Source: Leptasterias polaris (lineage: Eukaryota > Echinodermata > Asteroidea > Forcipulatida > Asteriidae). From it: 64,000 nt of DNA. Positions 15,901 to 24,484 of this stretch are shown here, piece after piece. Within the stretch, counting starts at the first letter, position 1, and each line of letters begins with the position of its first letter. The translations under genes and the position numbers were made by a program. The stretch lies in contig JAZGTN010000037.1 of NCBI GenBank assembly GCA_037783415.1, positions 3,968,001-4,032,000 of the forward strand, in the 5' to 3' direction. Under the pieces are notes generated by a model. The model searched no databases, had not been told where the DNA came from, and worked only from the letters and a program-made list of their open reading frames with translations.

Positions 15901-18900
15901 GTGATGGTGACGAGTAGCTGGCTGGTGTAGAATGCAGACGACTCTACACTTGTCTGGCTGTACATGCCCGTCAACGATCCAACAGTCTGCTCAATACTGA
16001 GTGACAAATAACATCAAAATGCCACCATCTTAGTCTAGTTCCTTGTATTCAATAACAGTAATGAATAATAATATTCAATGTACAAAAAAGTAACCAGACT
16101 ATTTTTCCTCTGTTTGGTCACATTTTCCCACCACGATAAAGGTCTATTGTCAGCCATTAATCCTGTCCCCACAGGTGTCTTGCTTATGACAAAAAATGTC
16201 ACCCCAAAAAGGCCTATTTCCAGAAACTAAATCAAAATCTCATTATCATTCGTCTGTCCAATGTCCTTCACCAATGTCCTTCTGGGTTTGGTGCCAAGAC
16301 ACTGATGATATATTAAGTCAGGAGAATCACACTTTTAGCCCTCAACTAGCTAGGGACTGCACACCTGAGAATATTTAAATGAGAAAGTTGGGAATTCTTG
16401 AGGCTAAGCTGCTATTTTGGCCCATCTAATTGGATTCACGAGATTTAAGATATCAGAGATGCCACTCAGTTTTATCCAAAAAATTGATTTTCAGCTTTAA
16501 ATCTTCAAAAAAATCTGATTTAAAAAATTCTTCTGAAAACAGTAAAAAGTATAAAAAAAGGAGGCGGCAGCCAAAAAGGAGGCGGGCGGGGACGAGAAAC
16601 TCTTTAGTTTTTTAAAAACTTATAATGCAATAATTTTGTCAGATAAAAGTGAAAAGTCTCTATTCTTATGTTATTAAGGTGTGAAACTGTAATTGACACC
16701 CTTCCAGAGCGAGGTTTGTCAACATCCTAAAACATCCAATGACGCCACATTTTAGTCAAATATATTTGTTTGTCTGTATATTTTTGTACAGGAAGTGTTT
16801 AGCTCATTCCTGAATTTTGATGATATTCAATCAAAAGGCATTGAATTTAACCTTTTGACTGACGCACAAAGCCCTCTTTGAAATGTACAGACTCATTTGT
16901 TTTTTATATCTGATGATGTCACTTTTCAAATTTCGTTCAGCAAAGTATTTAAACGTTTCCTGAAGACATTCCTGTTCCACAACCAATCCTAATTTGTTTG
17001 TTTTTGTGCGTTTTTTTTCTTCTCGTCTCTTGTAAAGCACTCTGTTCTTTGTATAGCCCTATATTAATGCTCCGTATTATTATTATTATCAAATGAAATG
17101 CCACTTAACACCATTTAAGCGTGAGGTTAGTAACTTATAACTTTTTTCCATTTTCATATGGACTCTATCAATGGGGGACTTTTGGGATGCTAGGTGGCAG
17201 CAGACTTATCGGGTAAATCCATTGTTCTCGGTAATGTGCGCATTCTCAGAACGGTGTGAACAATGGAAATTTACCCGGTAAGTCTGCTGCCACCTAGTGT
17301 TTTAATGTGTCCCATTGCAAGATGAGAACATTACAAAACTGAATGTGACCTTTGAGCCGCTCTTTCAGCCATCAAGAATGATCTGGGCACAATTTCATAA
17401 AGCCTGTAAGCACAAAAACTTGCTAAGCACAGAAAAACTTTGCTTAACAGAAACAGGTTACCTGCCAACATTCCATAAAGTTAACATTATTTCGACTGGT
17501 GCCCCCACTCTTTCTTTGCTAAGCAAATACATTTTCCAAGCAGTATTTTCTGCTAAACAGCTTTATGAAACTGGGCCCTGGGCACAATTTCATAAAGCCT
17601 GTAAGCACAGAAACTTGCTAAGCACAGAAAGCTTTGCTTAGCAGAAACAGGTTACCTACCAACATTACCAGCTTTTTTCAGCGTGCTTTTTCAATGTGCT
17701 TAAGTCTAAAAATACGATCTTATTTATTTTAATCGTCAGAGATCGTTAAAATTCATTCTTTTTTTTTTTCGTAAAAAAAAAGAGAAAAAAGGAGGCGGCC
17801 TCTAAAAAGAAGCGGGCAGTGATTCTGCTGGGCGACTCTACTCACCTTTCAGGTGTCGACATGAGACATGATCCACTTTCTTGCAGAGTGCTCAAGAGGA
17901 CAACTCTGATGGAATTACCAAGATTATCCGAATACAGGGCCTGGAGAAAGAATGTATGTGTACGACATGGAACGGTCAAAAATGAACTTGCACCTAGCCG
18001 CATTCTATTTCTAAGGCTAGGCTACTCGTTTTAACTCGTAAATTTATTTTTGTTTCACAGGGTACCAGTGACCGAGGTGTACTTTAGCTGGAGCAGTTTA
18101 AAGAGACCATCAGTGCCAACTTAAGATCAATTACCTGCATGCAGGCCCGAAGAACACAATTTGGCAAGAATGCCGACTTTTTCAAAGACTGTTGGCAAGC
18201 ACATAATAAGGGGAATTCAACATTTGCAATTTAAAAAAAAAATTAACAAAACGAGCGCGCGATTGTGTTTATGTGCTCTCCAGAAATAGGCTATGCCTAC
18301 GGTAAGTGACAACTGGGGGGGGGGGGAATCTTGGCATAAAAACGTGGGTTTCTATTTAATTCTATATTAGAAAAAGTGTTTCACCTCCGATAGGTACTTT
18401 TGGGCATAGGGCCAAGAAGTGGAGGGAGGTCTAGCCTATATTATGGGGCTAACAAAAAGAGGGTAGTGGAAATACACTGGAATTTTCACTGGCTCGTGGC
18501 TGTCAGTGTCAGTGTCACTGCAGTAACTGTGTTTACTCAGCTAGCTGTACTTGAAAACTTACAAATATGATTTACAACAATCTACATTATGATTATTCAC
18601 TGACATTTACGGAGGTGGTTGGATACATTATTATGTCACGAAACTATTTCTCCATGAATGACTTGCCAACGCAGTGCATAAGTCCGCAATGCCATGCCCG
18701 GCCGAGGTAGTTGCCAAGACAGCAGCCGAACCCCGCCGCCCCCCACCCCCGGTCCAGATCCATCTGATCATGGAGGTAGGAAGAATCGAGGCATATATGC
18801 TTCACGATGTATGAAGCCCAATAATTCTCCGCTTTCATGGTTGGGTTCCTCCAAGGTGAAAGGGGGGGGGGAGTGTTCATCACCCTCACCCTACCCAACC

Positions 18901-19281
18901 CTTCCCTCACCCACAATTGTCAATCCTAACCCTAACCCTACCCCTAACCCTAGGGTATGAAGCCACACAACCACGCCATTGTAATGTGCATGGTTGTGGC
19001 GGAGAATTGGGCTTCATACGTCGGTTGGTATATATCTCGAAGAATCCGATCCACCCACCACCACATGACCACTTCACACCACCACACATCGTAACTATCA
19101 GTAAAGTATCCTAACGTTACCTTCCGCAGGCCTTAAAAAACCAAAGCTCTACCTGTAAAATATCAAGGACAAAATCACCAGCTTCTATCTGTCTGGATGT
19201 GAAAAATGCTACCGGATTTTTCCTAAATTGTAAGATTTCGGAGAGCCATCGGTCTGTTTCGAGAACATTGGGCGCTGCCAT
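813..19281 (-). CDS. AP5B1: AP-5 complex subunit beta-1 (partial, 17 coding exons; 3' end off window)
   Basis: AP5B1 is the beta-type large subunit of the AP-5 adaptor, which acts with SPG11 and SPG15 on late endosomes and lysosomes in retrieval traffic. Seventeen minus-strand exons join with GT/AG borders and unbroken phase to give residues 1-624: 19281-19153, 17940-17846, 15996-15873, 15058-14924, 13958-13881, 12671-12628, 12307-12253, 10997-10941, 10423-10250, 9494-9420, 7909-7766, 6306-6168, 5721-5568, 4105-4016, 3664-3529, 2046-1911, 919-813. The protein follows the vertebrate one in order: a start like RDAWAQRL...RASPSAF (here TDRWLSEI...RKNPVAF), then TACQCLSEIE, NHPALSPGHRLL with HFPENK, and DRARFYYAMLTN. 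All of this is the alpha-solenoid trunk. The human protein is about 878 residues, so roughly 250 C-terminal residues (beta-sandwich and appendage) lie left of base 1. The start is the first ATG, in GCAAGATGG context. Recognition rests on remembered family sequence; exon phase is directly checkable. Confidence 0.95.
920..1910. other. AP5B1 intron 16, no feature seen
   Basis: AT-rich intron sequence without a repeat or exon I can support. Confidence 0.5.
1911..2046 (-). CDS. AP5B1: AP5B1 coding exon 16
   Basis: Residues 544-588 plus one base, TTTGCAG acceptor and GTACGG donor. VTFLHQLLSS...GGWLLGTCILSVCHSI matches the ATLNFLQAAAA...QQGLLRVCRALL stretch. Confidence 0.91.
2221..2325 (+). repeat. 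Fragment of a fold-back element
   Basis: Diverged copy of the left arm of the palindromic element at 17171-17320 (shared ATGGGAGACTTTTGGGA-like start and the stretch around AACAATGGAA). Confidence 0.5.
2371..2788 (+). repeat. tRNA-headed SINE, family A, near full length
   Basis: The head resembles a long-variable-arm tRNA: GTCGTGGCCGAGCGGATAAG (A box) and GGGTTCGAATCCC (B box). A non-tRNA body follows, then a GCGCTATATAAGAAC tail and a TTA microsatellite. Related copies are near 8951 (minus), 36333, 47983 and 55598 (minus). The A and B boxes imply RNA polymerase III promotion of the founder. Confidence 0.85.
3529..3664 (-). CDS. AP5B1: AP5B1 coding exon 15
   Basis: Residues 498-543 with HFPIALLRSSM, corresponding to LREPLKVVLRQ in human. 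The acceptor is TTTGAAG; the donor is taken as GTTGGT to exit in phase 0. A GTAAAC four bases downstream is the alternative. Confidence 0.88.
3690..3900 (+). repeat. Tandem units of a dispersed element end
   Basis: The motif TATTTCCATGGTGCTACCAC recurs at about 3700, 3790 and 3877, with CAGCTCTTTTCAGAGC hairpins between. It is related to ends at 10860-10905, 11835 and 46140. Confidence 0.55.
4016..4105 (-). CDS. AP5B1: AP5B1 coding exon 14
   Basis: Residues 468-497 plus two bases; acceptor TTTTTCTGCAG, donor GTAAGC. QPKFVPHTINFIECINRIN matches RPMLAPHFVDLLDQVDSE of human AP5B1. Confidence 0.92.
4449..4640 (+). repeat. GGGCCCAATTTCAT-type dispersed element
   Basis: Starts with GGGCCCAATTTCATAGAG and continues with the AAGCACAAAA / TTACCAC pattern shared by a dozen places in the window. 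Non-coding. Confidence 0.6.
5085..5361. mobile_element. Fold-back element in AP5B1 intron 13
   Basis: About 97-bp inverted arms (roughly 5087-5185 and 5263-5361). The outer ends are TACAGCAATCCTTCACCGAT and its reverse complement, and the arms share TTGAACTCTTGGTGGCAGCA. The spacer is about 80 bp and non-coding. The target duplication is not clear (possibly TA). It lies only about 200 bp downstream of exon 13. Confidence 0.75.
5568..5721 (-). CDS. AP5B1: AP5B1 coding exon 13
   Basis: Completes Asp417 and runs to residue 467 plus two bases (donor GTACGG). Helical RPAVTLYRSLYLYYLRHHHT. An alternative donor GTAATA lies 14 bases on, but it would break phase with the next exon. Confidence 0.87.
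6168..6306 (-). CDS. AP5B1: AP5B1 coding exon 12
   Basis: Residues 371-416 plus one base; acceptor AAACAG, donor GTGACT. Includes DGLDTTLVKLNLLSLCFTP, matching the PMALLARLHLLCLLC region of the human protein. Confidence 0.92.
7139..7215 (-). repeat. SINE tail fragment
   Basis: AATAATAAT microsatellite joined to a GCATTTATGTAGCGC-like tail, minus-strand orientation. Confidence 0.5.
7575..7720. repeat. tRNA-headed SINE family B, rearranged copy
   Basis: Contains both an inverted head (GATTAGAGCGAGATTGAACC) and a direct B-box part (GGTTCAAGTCCAGCTCTAG), so two fragments meet here. Confidence 0.5.
7766..7909 (-). CDS. AP5B1: AP5B1 coding exon 11
   Basis: Residues 323-370, phase 0, CTGATCAG acceptor and GTAAGC donor. 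One of the most conserved exons: NHPALSPGHRLLCYHWLLHF followed by PENK. Confidence 0.95.
8349..8765. mobile_element. Fold-back element with a second fold-back inserted in it
   Basis: The outer element begins GGGCCCAAT at 8349 and ends GAGCCATGAAATTGGGCCC at 8763. Its body (TTTCATGGCTCTGCTTACCG onward) matches copies at 43459 and 46857. Between the first nine bases and that body sits a separate palindrome, about 8361-8519, with ends like GATCGATCCATTAAGCC and GGCTTAATGGATC. It is therefore a nested insertion. Confidence 0.75.
8951..9295 (-). repeat. tRNA-headed SINE, family A
   Basis: Minus-strand copy. The TATATAGCGC tail is at the left and the inverted B box GGATTCGAACCC and A-box part CGCTCGGCCACGAC at the right. 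Confidence 0.85.
9420..9494 (-). CDS. AP5B1: AP5B1 coding exon 10
   Basis: Residues 298-322, phase 0. STQDVAMFHALLVLK aligns with the human TAQLTLLHAMLALK segment. Confidence 0.93.
9685..9960 (+). repeat. Dispersed repeat, partner at 43985-44290
   Basis: Shares long diverged stretches with 43985-44290, including GCTGATTTACAGGCAAA-like and CACCAACCCTCAGAA segments and a palindromic ATTCATGCATGAAT. Confidence 0.6.
10250..10423 (-). CDS. AP5B1: AP5B1 coding exon 9
   Basis: Residues 240-297, phase 0, donor GTAAGT. Helices around LHRCFTFFLEQRHLMTTPCA match ELRAAVIQLLDTSYLLTPVA of human AP5B1. Confidence 0.92.
10573..10910. mobile_element. Inverted-repeat element in AP5B1 intron 8
   Basis: Arms of about 50 bp (near 10573-10626 and 10728-10785) share CTCAGTTCT...AAGAACTGTCCTGCTTATTAA. 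A tail follows, ending near ACACATGGTGTTACCGCA. A related copy without the left arm is at 40700-40925. Confidence 0.65.
10941..10997 (-). CDS. AP5B1: AP5B1 coding exon 8
   Basis: Residues 221-239, phase 0, TTTAG acceptor and GTGAGT donor. A short loop-like, Pro- and Lys-containing piece in the least conserved part of the trunk. Confidence 0.8.
11000..12252. other. AP5B1 intron 7, one repeat fragment only
   Basis: Mostly unique AT-rich sequence. Around 11750-11860 there is a diverged copy of the element end ending AGAGATTTACACATGG. Confidence 0.4.
12253..12307 (-). CDS. AP5B1: AP5B1 coding exon 7
   Basis: Completes Gly202 and encodes up to residue 220. TTTAG acceptor, GTAATC donor, phase 0 exit. 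Confidence 0.85.
12628..12671 (-). CDS. AP5B1: AP5B1 coding exon 6
   Basis: A 44-bp exon, residues 188-201 plus two bases, TTTGTGCAG acceptor and GTTAGT donor. VLKNSIEVLQRSG aligns with ALRNTLVLQSRVG of the human protein. Confidence 0.88.
12780..13260 (-). repeat. Inverted partner of the repeat at 16650-17175
   Basis: Runs in reverse-complement order to 16650-17175. Shared pieces include CCTCACGTTAAAATGGTGT-like, GACGTCATCA and GATGATATTCAATCAAAAGG-like blocks. Both copies lie in AP5B1 introns. Confidence 0.6.
13600..13745 (+). repeat. Fragment of the TTAA-type short element family
   Basis: Shares TGTGAAAGTTCAGGGCTC-like and GAAGCCACAAGAAAATAATG-like text with the full copy at 28024-28399. 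Confidence 0.5.
13881..13958 (-). CDS. AP5B1: AP5B1 coding exon 5
   Basis: Residues 162-187, phase 0, TTTCAG acceptor and GTAAGA donor. Encodes GILLRKLEHFYAMSQ and ends NYM. Confidence 0.9.
14376..14555 (+). repeat. tRNA-headed SINE, family B
   Basis: tRNA-like core TTCAGTTGGTAGAGCACC ... GCAGGTTCAAGTCCGGCTCT, preceded by the family's 5' flank (GCGGTTTCCCTATGTTG) and followed by TTGGTTCAACCCAAAATTA. The shared non-tRNA flanks show it is a SINE, not a functional tRNA. Confidence 0.7.
14618..14866 (+). repeat. GGGCCCAATTTCAT-type fold-back element
   Basis: Starts GAGCCCAATTCCATTGAGCT and ends CTATGAAATAGGCCCC, with TTAGCACGACAATTTGC internally. Same family as 34758-35025. Confidence 0.65.
14924..15058 (-). 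CDS. AP5B1: AP5B1 coding exon 4
   Basis: Residues 117-161, phase 0 at both ends, TTTTAG acceptor and GTAAGT donor. Carries RGTACQCLSEIETMHP, matching the ATACECLRELESCKP segment of vertebrate AP5B1. Confidence 0.94.
15491..15590 (-). repeat. SINE family A head fragment
   Basis: Inverted tRNA-like head: AAGGACACAAGTGTAACAAT and GGGACTCGAACCC, ending in a diverged GGTCACAGCACACC. Confidence 0.7.
15873..15996 (-). CDS. AP5B1: AP5B1 coding exon 3
   Basis: Completes codon 75 (AG+T, Ser) and runs to residue 116 in phase 0 before GTATGA. Contains the helical run FYTSQLLVTITTILLESG. Confidence 0.9.
16650..17175 (+). repeat. Composite repeat with a non-LTR retrotransposon 3' scrap
   Basis: The outer parts match 12780-13260 in reverse. 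The middle (about 16930-17090) reads KVFKRFLKTFLFHNQ before a TATAGC...TTATTATTATTA tail. This is the usual look of a CR1/RTE-like ORF2 C-terminus, so a truncated LINE end is likely. Confidence 0.5.
17171..17320. mobile_element. Short palindromic element
   Basis: The arms fold on GCAGCAGACTTATCGGGTAAA and TTTACCCGGTAAGTCTGCTGC-like sequence around AACAATGG. A half copy is at 2221-2325. Confidence 0.7.
17385..17700 (+). repeat. Dispersed element, tandem partial duplication
   Basis: CACAATTTCATAAAGCCTGT followed by AAGCACAAAAACTTGCTAAG occurs at 17389 and again at 17583. It is the unexpanded relative of the minisatellite at 48961-49810. Confidence 0.65.
17846..17940 (-). CDS. AP5B1: AP5B1 coding exon 2
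   Basis: Acceptor CTTTCTCCAG and donor GTGAGT. Encodes residues 44-74 plus two bases; includes NSIRVVLLSTLQESG, corresponding to the helix written TKVSLLALSMEYP in the human protein. Confidence 0.85.
18660..19060. repeat. Inverted repeat with a short telomere-like run
   Basis: GTATGAAGCCCAATAATTCT at 18809 pairs with AGAATTGGGCTTCATAC at 19002. Between them, about 18926-18952, is a degenerate CCTAAC run (CCTAACCCTAACCCTACCCC). Non-coding, in AP5B1 intron 1. Confidence 0.6.
19153..19281 (-). CDS. AP5B1: AP5B1 coding exon 1
   Basis: Encodes residues 1-43 from the ATG at 19281 and ends in phase 0 before a GTAGAG donor. It contains the TDRWLSEILQFRKNPVAFF stretch that aligns with the vertebrate N-terminus. 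Confidence 0.93.
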
Positions 19282-19847
19282 CTTGCTTGCTTGTTATTAA
19301 AAGGGCGCCCTCTATGAATCTGATGAAGAAGAAGAAAAACCATGTGATGACACGTGACGTGTGTCATGTGTGTGTATTTTGTAAGACTCAAGAGTAGAGA
19401 GGGTGGTTGTTGTTTGCAATCTGTCTGCATGGGATACTGTTCTATCGAGCCTCCCATCATTCCTATCATACGTCAAGATGAGAAACTTGAAGTTTAAAGC
19501 ACAGTTTACAGAAACAAGGTAAGATTTCCATCAACGACAACAGGGTCATTTAACATAAGCTGCATAACTTTATAACGGGTTCTTCGTTACATTATGATTA
19601 TGTTCGGATGCAGCAAACAGAAACAAAGGAGACAACGGATCTGACGATACAATTACAAAGTCTAAAGTACAATGATTACAAACGATTTATTATGGGTGCG
19701 TTCGATTAGCTTACACGTGTAACTAAAGCTTACACGTGTAACTAAAACTTACACGGACGAGAGCGTTCGATTAGCCATCACGTGATACTCGTGTCTGCCC
19801 CGGGTACGGTGCCACCACAACCCCAGCTCGCGAGCGGGTCTCTGGGT

Positions 19848-19888
19848 AGTTGCGATAATCGTAACCCTCCTTTACGATTATCGCAACT
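19848..19888. other. Hairpin, 17-bp arms
   Basis: AGTTGCGATAATCGTAA (19848-19864) and its exact reverse complement (19872-19888) with a 7-base loop. It lies in the subterminal part of the TIR transposon, shortly before a run of more than 20 G. Confidence 0.85.
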
Positions 19889-22114
19889 AGTCTCTGGGGG
19901 TGGATGCCCAGGTATAGACCGGGGGGGGGGGGGGGGGGGGGTTTGGGGTGCGGAACGGGTGTTGCGCAATCATTTGCGATCGCTGTTTGGGTACACTCCA
20001 TTTTAAAATAGGTAATGACCATTAAAAAACAAAAAGAAATCCATGTATCCTCCCCTGTCCAGTTTTCGATGTAGTATGCCTTTTTCTTTGAATTGAAAAA
20101 AAATAAAAATATTCCATAATCAACTGATGCCCTAATTACCTTCTTTTGTTTATAAGAAATATGCAAACATATATTAAAACGTGATGGACATTGAAACTTT
20201 CACACCACGCACCGATCTTCGATGACTTCAATAGCGTCCCATTTGTTTTGAGTTTGACCTGTTTTCGATGCAAACAAGAAAGTATGGTGTCCGGGTGAAG
20301 CCATACGTGGAAGAAACATCTGCAGTGACTACAAGTGTTCTGTGAGACTTAGTGTATGACTCTATAGCCAGCAGTTTTCTTCATTTTATTCAACATATTT
20401 TTTATTTAGTTTTAAAAATAACCATGGTATTTTTCCAAAACTAAAAATAAATAAAAATAAAATGTAAATAATACTTGGCTTTGAAATCTTATTTTTATTT
20501 AGTTTTGTGTCTTTTTATGTTTCTTAACATTTATAATAAAGCATATAAATTAACAGTGATAATCGAATCACAAAGCTGATGTTTAAATTTTAATATTAAT
20601 AACAAAAATGATAGAGTGTTACAAAAAAAAATTATCCAGACTATTAGAAAATGATATAAGGCACGTGGCTTCTTTAAGCCTCTGTATTTTTTCCCCCAGA
20701 ATGCTCAGCAGAATGTTCAGTCACACGATTTGATCATCGTGAATTGTGAATTGAAAAAGTGTTTGATGAAACTTTTTCGGTGGGGAAATTTTTTTTTATG
20801 GCCCCGACAGTATGACATCCCTATTTTTGTACCTTGCAGAAATGCCTAAAATACCACAACTTTTTGCATTTACAAGTGCAACTAACCAGTAGAGCCTTAC
20901 ATGTTTCTAAGTTTTGGTCAAATGAGAGGAGACTCTTTGCTCGGCAAGTCAAACCACAAAAATTGTATCTAGGGACTGTTTACATCGCGCGCAGAGAGGT
21001 AAAAGATTTGCCTCGATTTCAGGGACGCCCTGAATACAGGGCGTCCTACGATATACTGTTAAAATTCTCTCTTTATCAGCACTGAAACATAACAGTGTAT
21101 ATCGTAAGAGTATTTTCAATTGTTGAGATGCTTAATTTTAAATAAAGTGCGTAAAAATATTATCGAAAATTTTCCATTGGTTTATTGCAGCGGCTAACGT
21201 GTATGAATGGGTCCAGGTGGGAATTTCGTTACAAATGGTCTCCCCTAAAATGGCTACAAATATCGACATAATGTGAAAAAAATTATCGTTCATCCTCTGA
21301 TTTTTTTCCATTAACGTAATATTTAGGAATAGATCTTTCATTCCTGAAAGTTTAATCAAAATCCCTCGGTACATCCTCTAGATATTTGACGATTTGTAAA
21401 AGTGTTTTTGGAGAGAATGGATCCCGCCAATACTTATTTTGCGTTCAAACGATCTCTGTTGACGGACGGGAACATTTGCCGCAGGTAATTGTAATTCTGA
21501 GGCAACATACACATCTAAAACAGATATGTTATACATGTCGTTTAGGTTAAATATATGTTGTTTATTAAATAGTTAATTTACTGAAGCAGTTGGCAAGGCA
21601 AAACAAAATTTACAAATGTTTTCTGGTGTAAAGATTTTGTGAATTTACAACATTTGAAGATAACAATACCCTCTGATAAAATGGACTCGTCCAGGCAGTC
21701 TCAACGGCACGCAGCGGAGAGCAACCGTAAATTCAAATAGTGTGTACTGTGCATACACACACATCCGTTTGTACGTGGGGAGCTTCGACCAGTCCACGTC
21801 GCGATGGTCGAATGAGATTATTTTCAACGTAGGTGGCGCGCTGGTGGCGCTACCCCTTCCGCCCCCCCCCTGGTGTAGACCTCCAGGTGTAATGACGCAT
21901 CATACCAAGATGGCGGGGACAAGTTGAATTTGACGTGAGTTCAAAAGTACACAAAGACACAGATTTATCGTCATGAAACAAATTATGTGAATGGAAAGGA
22001 AACGTACTTCCAGAAAAACAAACAGATGGTGATTGTGTGCAAGTTATTTTATATTTTATAATTAAATTGTGTCGTTACGGACATCGACATTTTCCAAGTG
22101 AGCAGACGACAGAG

Positions 22115-22860
22115 TACTTCTAGAAACTATAAGGCTCCCCCGTGAGCCTTATAGGGGTCTAACATTTTGGACCTCCGTAACGCTATACGTTTTCAAAATG
22201 GTCGTTGATAGGTGAACATTTTACGGTGGTTTGCCATCAATATCTACAGTTTCCTTTGCACTACACAACACAAACTTTCCCCATACACTTTATATACATT
22301 CATAATGAATGCATTTCCTTTTTGTTGAGTTATGTTCAAAAACATCTTCAAAAAATGAAATTTACCACGCAATACTCACGATTGTTTTTCCCTCATCGCG
22401 GCACTTGCGCGGCACTCGCGCGGCGTTCGCGATTTGCGCAAAAAAAATAAGACTGCGCAGTGTGCGCGGAGCCAAAAGACAGCGCGGTGTGCGCCGGAAG
22501 CCAATTGGAAGGCTCCGCGCACACCGCGGTCTTATTTTTTTTGCGCAAATCGCGAACGCTGCGCGAGTGCCGCGATGAGGGGAAAACAACCGTTAGTATT
22601 GCGTGGTAAATTTCATTTTTTGAAGATGTTTTTGAACATAACTCAACAAAAAGGAAATGCATTCATTATGAATGTATATTAAGTGTATGGGGAAAGTTTG
22701 TGTTGTGTAGTGCAAAGGAAACTGTAGATATTGATGGCAAACCACCGTAAAATGTTCACCTATCAACGACCATTTTGAAAATGTATAGCGTTTAATACGG
22801 AGGTCCAAAATGTTAGACCCCTATAAGGCTCACGGGGGAGCCTTATAGTTTCTAGAAGTA
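22115..22860. mobile_element. Palindromic (Mutator-like?) element, 9-bp target duplication
   Basis: Nearly whole-length palindrome. Arms of about 350 bp start TACTTCTAGAAACTATAAGG and meet in a GC-rich centre near 22490. ACGACAGAG flanks it at 22106-22114 and 22861-22869. Long arms plus a 9-bp duplication fit fold-back Mutator-like elements. Overlapping ORFs here mirror one another and are by-products. Confidence 0.85.
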
Positions 22861-23681
22861 ACGACAGAGCTACACTTTTGTAAGTTCTACCGCAACGCAA
22901 AAACGTTTGACCTTAATTTTCCCAGAGTGCCAAGCGAAAACACCACAGCGTTCGATTAGCCTCGTTGCGTGGCTTACACGAGTGTAAATTCCCGGTACAC
23001 ACTTGGAAGCTAATCGAACGCACCCTATATACCTGTGCTCAGCTCACAGGAGCCATCTTGTCAACCACGTGTATTCAATCCCGCAATGCAAATGACATTC
23101 ATGGTGCGCCAAATGGGCAAATACCTCTAATAGTAAAGTATGAATGCAATGTGTACATGTAAAGCCCGTTACACTCCCCCCTACTTAGACAAGACATGGA
23201 GTAAAGAAAAGTATTTACTGGAAAGACAAGTTTTAGCAAATCAGCAGTGAATTATAAGACTAAGAACAATCTAAGGTCAATTTAAGATCAGCAATGTTTC
23301 ACTTTGAATCATGCATGTCAAAACAATTGAATCACAACAATTTCAAGTTCAACGTTCAGTTCAGTGATAGGCCTAAACATAATGAAAGTTCAGTCAGTTC
23401 AATGTTCAGTTCAATGTTCATAAGTCTGGCATGGGAGCCTTCTTCACGCAGATGATCGGCTGATGATCTGATGGTCAATGGATGATTGGTTGGTTGGTTG
23501 GTTGGATGACAAGACGGTGTCCCATGAGCTGAGCAAGGGCTGTACATGACGACAGCAAACAAACGAAGGTAGGGTAGGACCTACAGCATCAGCACAGTCT
23601 GACAATGAATGAAGGTACAGTTCAGCAGTAGCATTCCAAGCCTTGGGGCTCACGACAAAACAGCAGACAAACACAGTCTCT

Positions 23682-24183
23682 AGTCATGTGAGAGTTACTA
23701 AGGGTACTCCTCACGGTCGTGACGGGGTCGAGGCACAATCACAGTGATTCCTCTCGTGTCACAGCAGCCAGATGCAGCAGAAACAAGCTTTACTTGTTGC
23801 CACAAATGTCGCTCACAGTCGATTAAATTCGAACACAGTTACAGATTACAATGAAACAATTAGTTAACAGTCATGTGAGAGTAAGGGTACTCCTCACGGT
23901 TGTGACGGGGGTCGAGGCACAATCACGGGGGATTCCTCTTGTGTCACCGCAGCCAGATGCAGCAGGAACTAGGCAGTCCTAGTTGCCACAAATGTCGCTC
24001 ACAGTCGATTAAATTCGAACACAGTTACAGATTACAATGAAACAATTAGTTAACAGTCATGTGAGAGTAAGGGTACTCCTCACGGTCGTGACGGGGTCGA
24101 GGCACAATCACGGGGGATTCCTCTTGTGTCACCGCAGCCAGATGCAGCAGGAACTAGGCAGTCCTAGTTGCCACAAATGTCGC
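23682..24183 (-). repeat. Tandem duplication inside the LTR element, unit about 183-187 bp
   Basis: GGGTACTCCTCACGG recurs at about 23702, 23885 and 24069, followed each time by GACGGGGTCGAGGCACAATC or a close variant, then CCACAAATGTCGC. About 2.7 units. Confidence 0.8.
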
Positions 24184-24484
24184 GCAGTTGAAACAGACGA
24201 GTCGGAACAGAAACTACAGACTTAGTCTGAGTTAAGTACACGAACTCACTTTCAAAGTCCACAGTAGAACAAACACACAGGGGACGGGGAAATTCTCACA
24301 TCACAGCAGTAGCATTACCAGAGTAGGATTATGAAACTCTCAAACTGATCTGGGTGTCAGTAAGACATTTAAAGTTGATGAACTCTCACGGGTTGTAACG
24401 TGTGGTAGCAGATTTGTCAAAACAGTTCACAAAATAATCCGTAAAAATCTCTTTATCCTTAGCCCATCCTGCCGACTACGCCAG

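Larger units (their letters stand above)
19694..23025. mobile_element. 3.3-kb TIR transposon inserted in the 3' LTR
   Basis: Ends GGGTGCGTTCGATTAGCTT and its reverse complement (19 bp) at 19694 and 23025. TAT flanks both sides (19691-19693, 23026-23028), and removing it rejoins the LTR. Sub-terminal GCGTTCGATTAGCC repeats occur at 19762 and 22949. A three-base target site with G-rich ends fits PIF/Harbinger, but no transposase is visible, so the superfamily is a guess and the copy non-autonomous. Confidence 0.8.

Noticed and set aside
22205..22808. Several mirrored frames of 71-89 codons
   Set aside because: Products of the palindromic element; the same peptides occur on both strands.
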